Part shown: positions 1 through 12,943 of the stretch, in pieces
Numbering within the stretch: position 1 is the stretch's first letter
How the letters are laid out: every line of letters begins with the position of its first letter
NCBI GenBank assembly: GCA_964036295.1
Contig: OZ038470.1
Span: forward strand, 12,219,578-12,283,577
Direction: 5' to 3'
DNA length: 64,000 bases
DNA from: Plumapathes pennacea
Lineage: Eukaryota; Cnidaria; Anthozoa; Antipatharia; Myriopathidae
Made by a program: the position numbers and the translations under genes
Notes under the pieces: generated by a model
Databases searched by the model: none
Told to the model about the DNA's origin: nothing
Seen by the model: only the letters and a program-made list of their open reading frames with translations

Positions 1-414
1 AGTAAGCGCCCCTGTTGAATACGAAATATGAAATATAAGCCCGCCCCTCTAATAAAACCTTAGAGGTCAACCTGCGTTATAAATCAGGTCTACGCTACTC
101 GAGTTGTATTACAATTTATATTAATAAATTTAAAAATTCAGCCGGTACAGTCCGTGATTGTGTTCTCCATGTGCCTGCAAAGCCCTTGATCACACAACAG
201 CTCCTGTTTCAATTTTTAATTTCATGGCTTTACTTTGCCCTGCATGTTTTCTTGTTATTAAGCGCCTTCCCTCGATTTAAATCCAAATCTTAAATTGAGC
301 GCTCCGAGCGCTTATTCCAGAAAATATAATATTTATCACAGTCTATACCATTTTTATTTCAATACCTGAAAAGGGGAAGACGAACTAAGTGTGTTACATT
401 TTTGTTATCTGCAG
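1..414. other. Upstream intron or intergenic, no gene seen
   Basis: AT-rich sequence with no supported coding exon. The pyrimidine-rich stretch ending in CTGCAG at 409-414 is a good splice acceptor for the kinase exon that follows, so at least the right part is probably intron and the first exon of that gene lies to the left. Confidence 0.4.
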
Positions 415-2638
415 ATTTTACGGGAATGATATCACAACCACCCCGGACGAGTCATACAGCTTGGGCGACTAAACGCTTTACAGGCATGAAGGAAGAAGAG
501 CTTGAACAGCTAGTGTCACAGCTTCGCGAAGTGTTAAGCAGAAAAGATAGAGAACTTGAGAATCTCAGAAGAGAGCTAAACGAAGTTTCCTGTACTAAAC
601 AGAGGCAGCTTGAAGAACTGGGTGAACTTATGAGTATGAAAGAGAGGCAGCTTGGGGAACTGAGAGAAGAACTGGATGAAGTTACTAACACGAAAGAAAG
701 ACAGCTTGAGGAACTGAGAGAAGAACTGGATGAAGTTACTAACACGAAAGGGAGACAGCTTGAGGAACTGAGAGAAGAACTGGATGAAGTTACTAACACG
801 AAAGGGAGACAGCTTGAGGAACTGAGAGAAGAACTGGATGAAGTAACAAACACGAAAGAAAGACAGCTTAAAGAAGTGGGAGAATTACTGGATGAAGTTA
901 TCAACACGAAAGAAGGACAGCTTGAGGAACTGAGAGAAGAACTAGATGAAGTTACTAACACGAAAGAGAGACAGCTTAAGGAACTGAGAGAAGAACTGGA
1001 TGAAGTTGCTAACATGAAAGAAAGACAGCTTGAGGAACTGAGAGAAGAACTGGATGAAGTTACTAACACGAAAGAAAGACAGCTTGAGGGACTGAGAGAA
1101 GAACTGGATGAAGTTACTAACACGAAAGAAGGACAGCTTAAAGAAGTGGGAGAATTACTGGATGAAGTTATCAACACGAAAGAAGGACAGCTTAAGGAAC
1201 TGAGAGAAGAACTGGATGAAGTTACTAACACGAAAGAAAGACAGCTTGAGGAACTGAGAGAAGAACTGGATGAAGTTACTAACATGAAAGAGAGGCAGCT
1301 TGAGGAACTGAGAGAAGAGCTGGATGAAATTACTAACACGAAAGAGAGACAGCTTGAGGACCTCAGGACGGAGCTTAATGCAGCGTCAAACGCAAGAGCA
1401 AGATTGGAACGCTCAATTCAGGAAATGCTGGAGCGAGAACGTTTGGCCGTTGACTGGACCGTTAACCGAGAGGAAATTCACTTGACTGACACACACTTGG
1501 GAACAGGAGGCTGGGCTTCAGTAAAAGTTGGCGTATTCCGCGGCATGAAAGTAGCAGTAAAACAAATGCACGAGCTCATTTTGTCGGACTACAACAGAGA
1601 TTTGTTTGCAAGAGAAATGCGTATGGCGTCTCGCTGTCGGCATCCATGCCTTCTCCAGTTTATCGGTGCCACGAACGATGATGGACAAAGTCCGTTGTGT
1701 TTGACTGAAATTCTGGATACGAGCTTAAGAAGCGTCCTGTCTGATCGAAGTCTTGGTGTCGAGGAGGTGCTGCAAATTGCCTTGGATGTCGGTAAAGCCT
1801 TGAACTACCTGCACCTGAATCAGCCTGAAGCCATCATTCACCGCGACATCAGCAGTGCAAACGTGCTTCTTTGGCAAAAAGGCAACTATTGGCGGGCGAA
1901 AGTGTCTGACTACGGCACGGCGAATTTTATGCGTCTGTGCGGAACTGTTAGTCCTGGTGCGCCGCTGTATGTTGCTCCTGAAGCCCTGGATGCTGCACAA
2001 CAATCTCCCAAGGTGAGGATCATGATTATTCAAGAGAATTCAAGTTGATCAAAATGTATTCAAACAAGTTTTTGATCATAATATGAAATTTATGTATTGA
2101 GGCAAGCTGATGTCTATCTGGAGTCTGCGGTATTGGTATTCCAGGTGCGAGCAGGTGACACCATCATGTATTACGTTACCAGAAATTACCATCTTTGCTT
2201 TTGCTTTTCTTCCAGCAGATGTCGTTTCCGTCGTCGTTGTATGTTGGTTGTACCTTCTGTGTGCTCTGCTCTCCAATCTGTCAAATATATGTATTCTTTT
2301 TCATTCTGCCGGGTTTGTATAAATAGTAGCCCCGTACGATTGTTTACTTAAGTCCAAAGACTTCCTTTTCGGTTGGATTCTGGACTTTGAGCCTTGCTCT
2401 TGTAATTTCACTCTGACTATCGTTTGTTTAGATGGATGTCTACAGCTTTGGATTATTATTGTGTGAAATGTGCATTCGGAAACTTCCTGACCCACAGAGG
2501 AGACAAGAACAAATTGGTCGAGTGCAGCACGCCGAGTTGAGGGACCTGGTGACCAGGTGTGTTCGTCGAGAGCCGAGTGATCGACCGGACATGGCCGCTG
2601 TGCTACGTGAATTAGAGGCTCTGGAGCAACGTAGGTAA
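415..2638 (+). CDS. Coiled-coil TKL-like protein kinase, 3' part of gene
   Basis: Two coding exons are visible: 415-2012 (donor AAG|GTGAGG) and 2432-2638 (acceptor TTTAG), joined in phase 0. The exon opens with two bases of a split codon, so an upstream exon is likely; counting from the first in-frame Met (426) gives 597 aa. Residues about 65-330 are a charged coiled coil built of 18-residue repeats. A kinase domain follows: glycine loop GTGGWASV, VAVK Lys about 379, HRD Asp about 474 in HRDISSANVLL, DYG (not DFG) at about 495, VAPEAL, and the C-lobe SFGLLLCEM in exon 2. The layout suits the tyrosine-kinase-like serine/threonine group; the exact family is not recognised. Catalytic Lys and both Asp are present, so it is probably active. 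Substrate is unknown; the coiled coil should oligomerise it (inference). Confidence 0.8.
601..1375 (+). repeat. 54-bp in-frame minisatellite encoding 18-residue helical repeat
   Basis: About 14-15 units of a 54-bp repeat, with unit protein like KERQLEELREELDEVTNT. One variant, with KEVGELLDEVINT, occurs twice, and one unit near the start is shorter. Copies are nearly identical at DNA level, which indicates recent expansion or homogenisation. Apolar residues fall at unit positions 5, 8, 12 and 15, giving 3-4-3-8 spacing. Confidence 0.9.
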
Positions 2639-4954
2639 ATGAGGTCTTGTGAAGCTTAACACTATCTGGGACAGTCTGGAATGAAGCTGAGAAATCAACA
2701 AGTATTTTTATGTTGACCATTTGTCATTTTGGTGGTGAATTTTGTAGAAGTGAATGTATAAAAGTTGACAGCCGACACAGACATAAACAACAGTCCGCAC
2801 AGTTTGTAAAACAAATGAAGGTACGGGAGATATAAAGATACCTTTTATAGATATAGTCCCATTCGAAATATTGGTTAAATACCTGAGTAGTCCAGGGCAC
2901 GTTGCACCTGAATGAAGCTACATTTTAGATTCAGATTCAAACGTAAACATGTATTAATTATACCACAGAGTTTCGTTATATTGTTCCATTATGCCTTCGT
3001 ATTGCTGCGTTTCGACGTTTACTTAAACTGAAGAAAAACACGAGGCGAAGACTGTATAGTCGTTCTAGTGCAACTAGCCCTAGATATTCTTCCATTTTAT
3101 GTGAGGGGTCGGTAGGTAAATGAAGAGACAGTCGAGGTATTAGATATTGCTGATCCACCAACTATTTCCTCTCACGCGTGATTGGTGGAATCGTGACACG
3201 TGTCCGAATACTTTGTTATCGGGCAACTGTTCGCTTCTCGGAACAGATAATATCCTTGGACAATTATCCGTGCATATTTCTTCGCCAAAAGTAGTTTATT
3301 GATTGTATGTTTAGATGTAAGCATAAATATAGATGAAAAGTACGGGTACAAAATTGAATGATGTACAACTATTTATTTAGTCAGTGTTAAGGTATAGATA
3401 TGGCTTTAAATACAAGTACAGATGCAGATGCATTTTATACACGTAACTAGCTAGTTACATAGATATAGCCTCAGGACCGATATAGATAAATAATTTTATG
3501 TTCAGACATGCATACACACAGAATCAATGTAGAGACAGACATAGATACATGTGTAGACACATGAGATAGAGCCAGATCATTTAAAAAGCTTAAATATAGA
3601 TACAAATAAGGTATTATACATATTTTGCCATATACTAACACGTAGCTGTAGTTATAGCCATAAAAGATAGACATCCGATACAGATAAATGTTTAGACATC
3701 CACATACAGTGGAACCTCGTTATACGACCACCAACAGGCCAAAAATTAACTGGTCGTATTAACGGGATTAGGGGCAAGTTTTGTAGCTGGCCTCTTTCAA
3801 ATGACGTCATGACAGGTATGATGAAATTTCACTTCCCTTTTGACTGTTTGTGAGCATTCAGAACGCAGATGCAATTTATTGAAACAGAACTAAGAGTTTT
3901 TAAAACAGGAGCAAAATGTTACATTTTTTTTGTTTCGAAACTAAGCTCTCGAGCTTACGATTTACGGGGGTATTATTAATATTAAAATTTACCATTTACG
4001 GGGTATTAATAATGGTATTTGGTGGTGTTATGAACCAATCACATTCGAGGAAATTGTAATATTTATGATTAACGGGGTGAATTTATAAGGTCATTCGCTC
4101 TGACGAAGGGCTAACGCTCGAAACGTTAGTTATTGTCACTCTTACGGCGTTTCAGTACCTTGATAAACTTCTTGTTGATACACCAGCGTTTGTAGTAACA
4201 AAAGGTATTTTCGACTTCTAAAGGACTCTTACAGTGGTACAAAATGAAATTTGAATCAAGAGTCGACTCTTTTTATCCAATATTACAAGAATTCATGTGG
4301 TAGTATATTACATTAGGACTGTTACTTATTTAGCATTTGTTCTCCTTGTATTTTCGATTCTGTTGGTGGACAAATAGTCCATCCTGTGAACTACTCAACT
4401 GGTGTCAATAAAATATTCTTGTATATGTCTACTGCTACGTGATTGCCACAATTACGTACAAAATGCATCTCAAAAGGAAATAAGCCACTTTTACACTCGT
4501 GCACGGTTGTCAAGGCTGAGATATTCTGGCGGGCCACTAATGATTAATTGACAGAAAGAGTTGAGAATCGTTACAAAGTTCACAGTGGAATTATGTAGAA
4601 ACAAAACCAAACTCAGTAGAGATGGATCTACTTCACAGCCACTATGTACTATTAGATCAGCACTCAGGGATAGAACTTAGTATTTTTTCTTACTAGACAG
4701 CTCCACATTTTACTAGTCCGCCAAGACTTTTACTGGTCCCAATACAAGTGATACGAATTTTTAACGCAATGAAGCGCTCTGGATACAACACTGGCTTGCG
4801 ATAGTTTACTGGACAGCCAGACTAGTTTGTGGCCAATTTTACTAGTCCGCGGTCGTTTTTACTAGTGATCGGACTAGTGGACTACCGCTAACTTCGAACC
4901 CTGGCACTAGTACGTACCAGCTGTGCATGAGCGTGAAAGAGGCTTTTTGCTCAG
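2639..4954. other. Intergenic: 3' flank, transposon fragment, ribozyme-like motif
   Basis: No coding exon is supported. It holds the kinase 3' flank, a fragment at about 3709-3775 that begins like a pogo-type inverted-repeat end (CAGTGGAACCTCGTTATACG), and a hammerhead-like motif at about 4100-4124. It ends at the stop codon of the minus-strand ARM-repeat gene. Confidence 0.5.
4098..4126 (+). ncRNA. Possible hammerhead ribozyme core (retroelement-type)
   Basis: CTGACGA at 4100-4106, then a short hairpin (GGGC, loop TAAC, GCTC), then GAAAC at 4120-4124. This is the order of the CUGANGA / stem II / GAAA core of hammerhead ribozymes, which are known in Penelope-like retroelements of animals. 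Stem III and the cleavage triplet are not clear to me, so this may be a decayed copy. Confidence 0.3.
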
Positions 4955-7900
4955 CTAGACGACAGACGTTTTTCTCTGCAAGTCAATTTTTGGTGGAGCG
5001 TCTTTATCCTCAATCAGGGAGTCCTTCCTGCCCACTGTCTGCTCGATTTTCCGCAGCATCATCAATCCGTGGTCCGCCATGTTCCATGCATCTCGGTCTG
5101 ATGACTCGCTTTTCACTTGAAGCAAAACTTCATCCAACCCAAGGTTTACAATTTCCTCTCTGTAAAGAATGAATCATTATCGAAGAAACTTATTAGACTG
5201 ACTTCACATATCTAGGGTGTACCATGTCGTACAAGACTAGAGTGAGTAGAGTACTGCTTGAAATTATCTTAACATTAAGACGCGCTTAATTAACACGTCC
5301 TCACGTCATACCTCATTAAATTTTACCGCCGTTAGTTGAGAACGCGTCTTGAATTTGATTAATTACTTTCGCTTTGCATTTGGTCCATTACACTCGACGA
5401 CCAGTGAGATTCGGATATTGGTAACTTTAGTGAGTTGTGCAAGGCAATAATATTCCGTGCTGTTAAAAAGAAGCGTTGCCTACTTTTGAGAGAATGCATG
5501 TCTAAGCGATAAATAAAACTCGGCAAAGACAAGACCTCCCCAAAAGGACCACTCCCCGCATTCTCCACCACTCTACTGTGTCACTGTAGGAGATTTGTGT
5601 TTTCTGTGACTCTGTTGTACTCACTTTTTATCACAATACTGGACCCCAACTGGATCAACCCTTAAACTCTCCACGATTGATTCTCTTAACCTTGCTAGCT
5701 ATAGGAGACTGTCTGTAACTCTCTCACTCTTGTAATACCACAATACTAGACCCTAACTGGATCACCCCCCTTAAACTCTCCACGATTGATTCTCTTAACC
5801 TCGCTAGCTATAGGAGACTGTCTGTGACTCTGCTGTACTCACTTGCTACAGAAAGACTCGAGCACAGCCAACACCACCTTGGCCACCACATTAAGGAGAA
5901 GCGGGTCTTCACAAAACACAAACTCCATCAGGCAGGGTTTGAGATCTTCTGATTGGCACAGCTTCTGACAAGCCTTAGAGAAGAGAGACAATGTCATAAG
6001 AGAAGCAAAACGCCACAAAAGAATACAACGAACTAGTGGTCTGTCTAGCAGTGAAGAATATGGATGGATGGAAGGAGGGAACATGGCATTTAATGCCAAA
6101 ATAGAATGTCCAGTATGTTGGATGTGAAGATCAGGGATTCTGAAAATAGTGAGAACTCGACATGTGAATATAGATAACCAGTGAGAGTAACAAACAGAAG
6201 AAACAATGATTCAAATTTAAATGAACAGTTAGTCCTTTACTCTCAAGGTTGATCCCTTCAATTTTCTCTTGCAGTCTCTCACTAGAGATCTATGTATGTA
6301 CTGTATGTGATCAAGAGAATCGCTACTAAGCTGAACAAAGGCACAGTTCATCTTGACACAGCTTCCAGCAACCAGAACTTACCAAGTCATTCTCAGCATA
6401 GTACAGCAGGATTTTACCAGCAAGCAAAAACAACTGCTCATCATCTGTCAGGTTAGGAATATCAAGGAGGAACTCTAAGAGACTGTCCTGAAAACAAGCG
6501 GAGAAACAAAAGAAGTTTTAGTAAAAAATTCTGAAGTGAGTTGGGAAGTTAAATGTTCTCTGAATGGCTTTCTAAACTTCATGAAATTTCCAATCTTTGT
6601 GAAGCCTCTAAATAAATATAATTGTGCCCTTTTATCCCTGTATAGCTGATTTTCATTCTTTCTAAATTACTCAACTACCAAGTGGTGATGGAAAATTGCT
6701 GTTCTGTTGAACTAATTCAGCATTTTTTCATTCCACTTACATGTGTGACAATGACATCTGAATTTTCAATGGCAAGCAGTTCCAGGGTCTGTAAAGCAAG
6801 CCGTCTGGTTTCTGTGTCCCTTTGTTTGCACAAGTGGACAAGTGCAGAAGCTGGAAAAGTAATCGTTTGTCATGAGAAGCTTTACACTCAATATAACCAG
6901 GTGAAAAATGCTTAACCAACATACCTACATGATATAATAACAAAAATATTGTATTATAATGTAAGCTGAAACATTTTGTGAAATAACTCAAAAATACTAT
7001 TCCAACACAAAACGTAATCAAATAGTTCACAGCAAAATAAAGTCATTTGGTACCTGGTAAAGTCTGAGAAGACATCATGACTCGGATTTCAGCACTAAAG
7101 GCAAGTTCTAAGAAAATGCCAGCCACAATGCGAGATGCAGGACCATGGACTAAAAGGGGAGAAGAGAAGACAAAATAACATGAAATCATACTTGTCATAA
7201 TGTACAGCAAGGCATTTGTGTCTAATAGAAATTCTTACAATAATTTTCTTGGAATTCTTAGAATATAATTTTTCTTAGAATTTTTTATTATCAAAATTTC
7301 ATTGCCAAGACCCAAGTAGTTTTAAGTTGAAAAATAAATCAGCCTCCTTGACACTTACTTCTTTCAGCAATGTATGCAAGATCTTCCATTCTGCAAATTA
7401 AAATACACTTCCCAATCAAAAACATGACTTTTCATAATTCATTTGTAATAATGTTAATTTACTCACTGCTGCCATTTCACTGCAGTAGCAAGTTGTTATT
7501 GTTTTACTTTGTCATAATAATCTGGGCCCAGTTGAATGAAACACTTGACTAGCCTGCCTCAATAACAATGGACATTAGTTATTGCCAGTGTTAATTATAT
7601 GTACTAAGAGTACTTACCCATTTTCGGAGATCACAGTCAACCGATTTGCCTCACTGTCTGCGACAATATATGACAGAGCTGTCACTGCTTCATTTACCAC
7701 TCGTGAGTTTTTAGATCTCAACAGAGCACACAGGGTCCTTATACCACCCAGTTCCTTAAACTGGTCCTGTGATGGGAAATAAAAAAAGATTATTCCATTG
7801 GCTAAACACATTTTAACAAAGGCATTACTTATTTTAAACAGTCTTAAGTGGGGTAGTAAGATTCTTGTCTGTTTGGTCTGGGATAGAGAATGATGCTACA

Positions 7901-10900
7901 CATTTTCTTGCACAATTTCTGAATCAGAATACTTTCTGAATTTTGTAAACTGTGGCACCCCCCCCCCCCCCCCAAATTCTGAGAAACTCCCATCACTAAG
8001 TTGTGTGTTGCTGCAACATTACAGTATACTTTTTACCTGAATAACAGGGACTGTCAGAAGCTCAGCAATTGCCTCTGTGGCATACTCTTGGGTGGCCTGT
8101 TGAGAGATCCATGTTAATTTACTTTTGTATCTAATTAAAAGCTATAAAGTTTGGAAATGTAAGTACTAATCATTTAATCATTACATGATTGCTTTATCTC
8201 ATATCTTTTTTAATTGGTTTACATCACAAAGAAATTCTCAATACATGTACTATTTGAATTTTCATCTAGTTTACTATGTCCAATCAAAAATGAAATAGCA
8301 AATGACAGAAAAATGGACAAAGAACCTACAGTAAATTAAAACTATCATTTATAAATTTAAACAAATCGTTATACCTGATCTTGTGCAAGACAAAGATTCA
8401 TCAATGCTTCCAGTCTGGGGAAAAATGTAAAATAACACTATTAAGCTTTGTGAAACAAAATAAGTGACAAAAGGGGAGGAAGTATGATACTCATAATCCT
8501 TCAAATGTAGTACAGACTTTTTACACTACATTATAATTTATTGGGTGACTTGCAAGAATGCCTTGACAAAATTCAAATTATGGTGAATCTTGAATAACTG
8601 TCCACCGTGTTTGGATTTCAAACTTTTCATATATTATTTTGCATCTTTCAAATTGCACCCATTGTCAATCAAAGCGTTCCTACTGTAATCTAACAAAGAC
8701 CAAAATAATTTTGTCACTGTTAACATTAAATGAAGGACTTCTTCTCTCCTGCATTGTCTCTTAAGTTTAATGTTAGAGTCAGTTCAATCCTTACCCTTCA
8801 TCAGCCACAATTTTAAACTTTGTGTCATCTCCAGTAGCAGCAAGACTTGCCAGTTCAAATGCCGCATGCCGTCGCTCCTTGACGCTGCCCACCTTGGCGC
8901 TCTTCATGACCTTGTCAATGTCTCTTGTTTGTACGAGATACATCTCAATCAGGTCTCCAACCTAATCAAAATAAAATAAATAAGTAAGAATAGATCAATA
9001 ACTGCAATATTATAATAACAACAAGCTACACTGTATTAATACAACATGTTAGGACACAATTTCATCAAATAATGTCCTATCTAAAGCAATACAATGAGCA
9101 TGTTTAAATAGAATGGAATGCTGTAGATCATAATATGCATTTGATATTTACCTCAATCTTGAAGTTGTACAAGAGGATCACACAGACAAGTATACTGCCA
9201 ACCAACAGCAGTGTTTGTGTAAAATATAAAATGACTGAAACCAGAAAAGAGAAAAATGATTAAAAATAACAATTCTGGGTGCATCATATTGTAACAGTTT
9301 GCAGTATGGGTGGCTCGATGTGGGCAAGCCAACTTCTAATGGTTGCAAATTGCCCTTACACAAAATGTTAAAATAATGCAAAGTTTCCTTAACTTCCAAG
9401 AATATTGTTATCGACTTCCAAGAATCATGTACTTGCTAACTGTAGATATTCAGTACATAGTATACACTTTTCCTTAGACGTAAGAAATATTCCTAGAAAA
9501 TTAATAGCTTCCAAGAATTTGTTTTGTACATGCATACTTGAACAGTTGATGATTTCCCAAAGATCTCAGAAAAGTTCTGCACAAGTTAGTAACTTCCAAG
9601 AACTGTGTGTACTTACTTGACCAGTACATCTTTTCCTTGGCCCTCAAACAAGAATCTTCCTCAACATTACAATCATATGCCTGGTGGAAAATGTACAATA
9701 ACATTCTTGATACTGACAACAAAAATAACACTATAATTCATAAGACAAACCTTCTCCTAAATGGATATTCATGAGGAAAACGTATGAGTGATGTAGTGAG
9801 AATAGTGTTAAGCAAATTATCAATATTGCCAAATTCTCCATACTCTGTATATCAATGTCTCTGGTGAGACACCGAAGGAGAAATGAAGTTGAAGTTGATC
9901 ATACCCCAATCTGCATACAGTAGTCAACTACGAGACAGGGATAGGGAGCATCTTGCTAGTCAGAATATCAATATTCCGAATACTGCTTATGAATACCTTT
10001 TGTTCAGGAAAGGGTGGGGGATTTGGGCACCAGATGTGGGGCTGAAAGAAATAAAAATATCAACTTACCAGCAAAACAAAAACCATGTAGACTCCCATCA
10101 GAAGTGATGCAACCAGGTTCATGAAAGCTCCCACAGAGTAAAATACCAAGAAGTGATTTTTGCTGAAGACAGAACCAAGACATTCTTGAGCAAGATTTCT
10201 ACCCGAGCGCATACATTTGTACAGTGCATTGTTGTACTCACTTCATGCCATGTTTGCCGACAAATCCTCCAAGTCTAGTAAAGGTTGGACAATACATGAA
10301 ACCAAAGAGCGTCAACAAACCTGTAGAGACAAATGACAATCATGTCTTACTGTAGCTTGGTTTTCATCAAAATAACAGTAATATAACCTGTGTTTTGAAG
10401 AATGCTATATAATAGTTAGGTACGGATGCTGGACACAAAAAAAAATTCATAACATGACATAAAAAAGCACTGAGCCCTCTCATGGCTCACTGAGCATCTT
10501 CTCTGATGAAGGAGGGAGGGGAAGAGTGAAAAAATGCACAAGGACAACACATGTGTGCTCACCAGTCCAAAACCCTGAGTACCAGTAGTTTGTACTAAAA
10601 GAAAGGAGAGAGACCAGGAAATGCATCCACAACAGAACCTGAAATGAAACAACAACATCATGACCATTCAGTGCCTGACCAGTTTATCTGTGGAAGAGAG
10701 AATATGTCTATGTTCTGTGATGGGCTATACAGGGATGCCATCCTTAACAGACTTTCAGATGGGAGATTCAGACCTGGAGTCTGGGTCCTAATAAGTCACG
10801 AGGTAGAGTTCTCTGGGGGGTTGGGGTGGGGGGTGAATTGGTAATCTGAAGCCAACTATTTCCAGAATTACACCACACCTTGAAGTCAAGCAAAAGCTGT

Positions 10901-12692
10901 TCCCTCTTGTCAAAGATGGACACTTCCTTCTTGAGAGCCTTCTGAACATCATCCACTTCCTGCCTTCCCAGCTGATCGTCCTGTTCAGGTTCTTCATCCT
11001 TGACAGTGGCTTTTGACCCAAACACATTGGCAAAGGACTGACAAAAAAAAAAAAAAAAAAGAAAATATACAACAGGAGTTATTCATGTGGTCATGCACCT
11101 ATGCTTCAATTTACCCTTGACCACTTTCAGGGAGTAAGACTGCTACACTTACCCCTCTGACTTTCTTACTCATAGGAACCATCTTGATAACAGAATTTTC
11201 CAGGATCCTATAATCCTGTGGAAATAAAGAAGAATATAAATTCTAGTCCATCTACAGAATTGCAAAAAACGCTATCCAACATGAGTCGAAGAGATAAATT
11301 CCAGTGTTAGAAAAATCTAGCACTCCTAATACATAATTCCCGATCCCTAGAATGCATGGCTACAGTGTGTATATTTTTTGTTATAAATTGATGAGGAAGA
11401 TTCAACTCAAAATGCCAACCACAACATAATCAGGTGGGAGATAGAGGCCAGGAGGCTGAGTCCCACTCAGTTTAGGGGCACATCTTTCTTGGTGAAGCTG
11501 AAGCCAATTTCCTTCTCAAAAAATTTTAATTCAAAATTACACCATCCTCTAGCTCTTTTATGTCATGTAAACAAGAACAAAGTTCTTGGAACTGGCCCAT
11601 TGAAGTAGACAGTTGACATGAGTTCACAGGCAAATGGACAATAATATCATTAATCTTTATTGACGATGCCAACTTCATCTAAAAGTGATTTATTACAGAG
11701 GGGTCCTTGATGCATACTGTAAAGAGTTGATGTGTTGCTCACCTCAAATATGTATGCATCCCTCAGGTATTCCCCCTTGAATCTGAACCTGAATTGATGT
11801 TCAGGACGACCCAGTTCATACAGGATGTGAAGCATCTGCGCTCTTGCTCGCGCAATAGTGTCATGAGGATTGCACACCAAGGTGAATGTCTTGCTCTGTT
11901 TTAAAAAAATATTGCTACAGCATTAGCAATAATGTTGTACCAACTGTCAATTATTCCAACTGTTATACCACCCCCCCCCTCACCCCTAACTTTAATCATT
12001 AAAAAAGGGGGGGAGGGGGGGGAGAATGGGGAAAAAGGTGAAATTGTCAGCTTCCTTCTCATGTGTGGGGGCTGATAATTTGCAGTTCTGCAGAAAAGTA
12101 AGGTAATTAGAAGCTGGAATTAAATGATGCATTGAGTACTACAAAGGAAACAGAGAAAACGAGAAAAGTGAGGAGGACATACTGTGGACTTGTGGAGCAC
12201 TAGATCTTTTTATCATAACAAAAATATAGTGGCTGCAGGGGGGGGGGGGGGGTGCATATAATAACGGTACATGCACCATAAAAGCTGATCTTAGTTGTGT
12301 AAATCCCAGAGATAACAGATAACATAACGCATTGCTGTATGTCGCTGTACAAGAAGGCTATCAATATAGCTAGTTTATTACGACATGATTTAATACAAGA
12401 GATCAAATAATTAGAATTCTCGAATGCTGCAAATTATGGTTTCGTCCACGAATCTTCAGTATTTCGCCTGACAGGGCAGCTCTAAAACTGTATATCCTGA
12501 CAAAACTTGCGGATTCTTCAGCTGAGATTAAGCAAAACTTCCACGACCATAAATGCACAAAATAACCTGGTTACCAGGAAAACAACTATACACAAACTCG
12601 ATTCAGCTAATTACAGCACCGATCTATAACCTTTTCAATCTGCTACCAAAAACACTTACCGGAAACGCCTTGCTTTCTACGTATATGAGCAT
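4955..12692 (-). CDS. Ubiquitin-like, four-TM, armadillo-repeat protein
   Basis: Nineteen coding exons (minus strand): 12692-12660, 11895-11743, 11215-11153, 11037-10879, 10638-10563, 10320-10242, 10162-10069, 9680-9617, 9234-9152, 8961-8795, 8414-8375, 8096-8037, 7766-7618, 7390-7359, 7149-7054, 6850-6741, 6487-6383, 5973-5843, 5159-4955. All borders are GT/AG and phases close to 632 aa. Residues 1-83 look like a ubiquitin-like fold ending DYRILENSVIKMVPM. An acidic/basic linker follows, then four hydrophobic segments at about 137-160, 162-178, 190-218 and 241-265. From about 269 to 600 are helical repeats with ARM character (for example LGGIRTLCALLRSKNSRVVN). A membrane-anchored scaffold is likely. 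I do not recognise a named orthologue. The start codon follows a short upstream region shared with the divergent P450. Confidence 0.85.
5597..5845. repeat. Tandem repeat of about 113 bp containing a splice donor
   Basis: Two near-identical units, beginning about 5597 and about 5711 and each ending in CTATAGGAGACTGTCTGT, run into a third partial unit that carries the real minus-strand donor at 5841-5842. The first unit also carries a donor-like GTGAGTAC. It lies in the last intron of the ARM-repeat gene. Confidence 0.75.
9755..9905 (+). repeat. Fragment of TTAA-type MITE family
   Basis: The stretch with GTATGAGTGATGTAGTGAGAA and CTCTGGTGAGACACCGAAGGAG matches the better-preserved copies at 52742 and 58927. 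Neither end is intact. It is in an intron of the minus-strand ARM-repeat gene. Confidence 0.6.
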
Positions 12693-12943
12693 TCTTACTC
12701 TGGTCTAGTCAAGCTAAACCTGGCTTTCGTTCAAGGTAAAAAGATCAAGCAAAGTCACGCAGCCGCCATGTTTATCTCGAATGACGTCAATGAGCTAAAG
12801 TTCGAGGAGGATTGAGAACGAGGAATATTTGATTGACCAGGGGGGTAGGGGTAGGGGAGGTATGCGGTGGAGGAGAGGACCTTGGGCGAGCGGTGCAAGG
12901 TACAATTTTGATCATATATATATATATATACATAATTATAGTA
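12660..12943. promoter_or_regulatory. Shared head-to-head promoter region
   Basis: The start codons of the ARM-repeat gene (12692, minus) and the P450 (12943, plus) are only about 250 bp apart. The stretch includes a CG-richer part near 12760-12800 with TGACGTCA at 12782-12789 (a palindromic CRE-type site) and a TA microsatellite at about 12916-12931. A bidirectional promoter is inference from spacing. Confidence 0.5.

Noticed and set aside
452-1339. Long Ser-rich minus-strand frame opposite the kinase coiled coil
   Set aside because: It is the mirror of the 54-bp coding repeat; the plus strand continues into a kinase domain with spliced C-lobe.
12829-12942. Upstream in-frame ATG of the P450
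   Set aside because: Would translate a TA microsatellite and add a tail not typical of a mitochondrial presequence; ATG 12943 is preferred.
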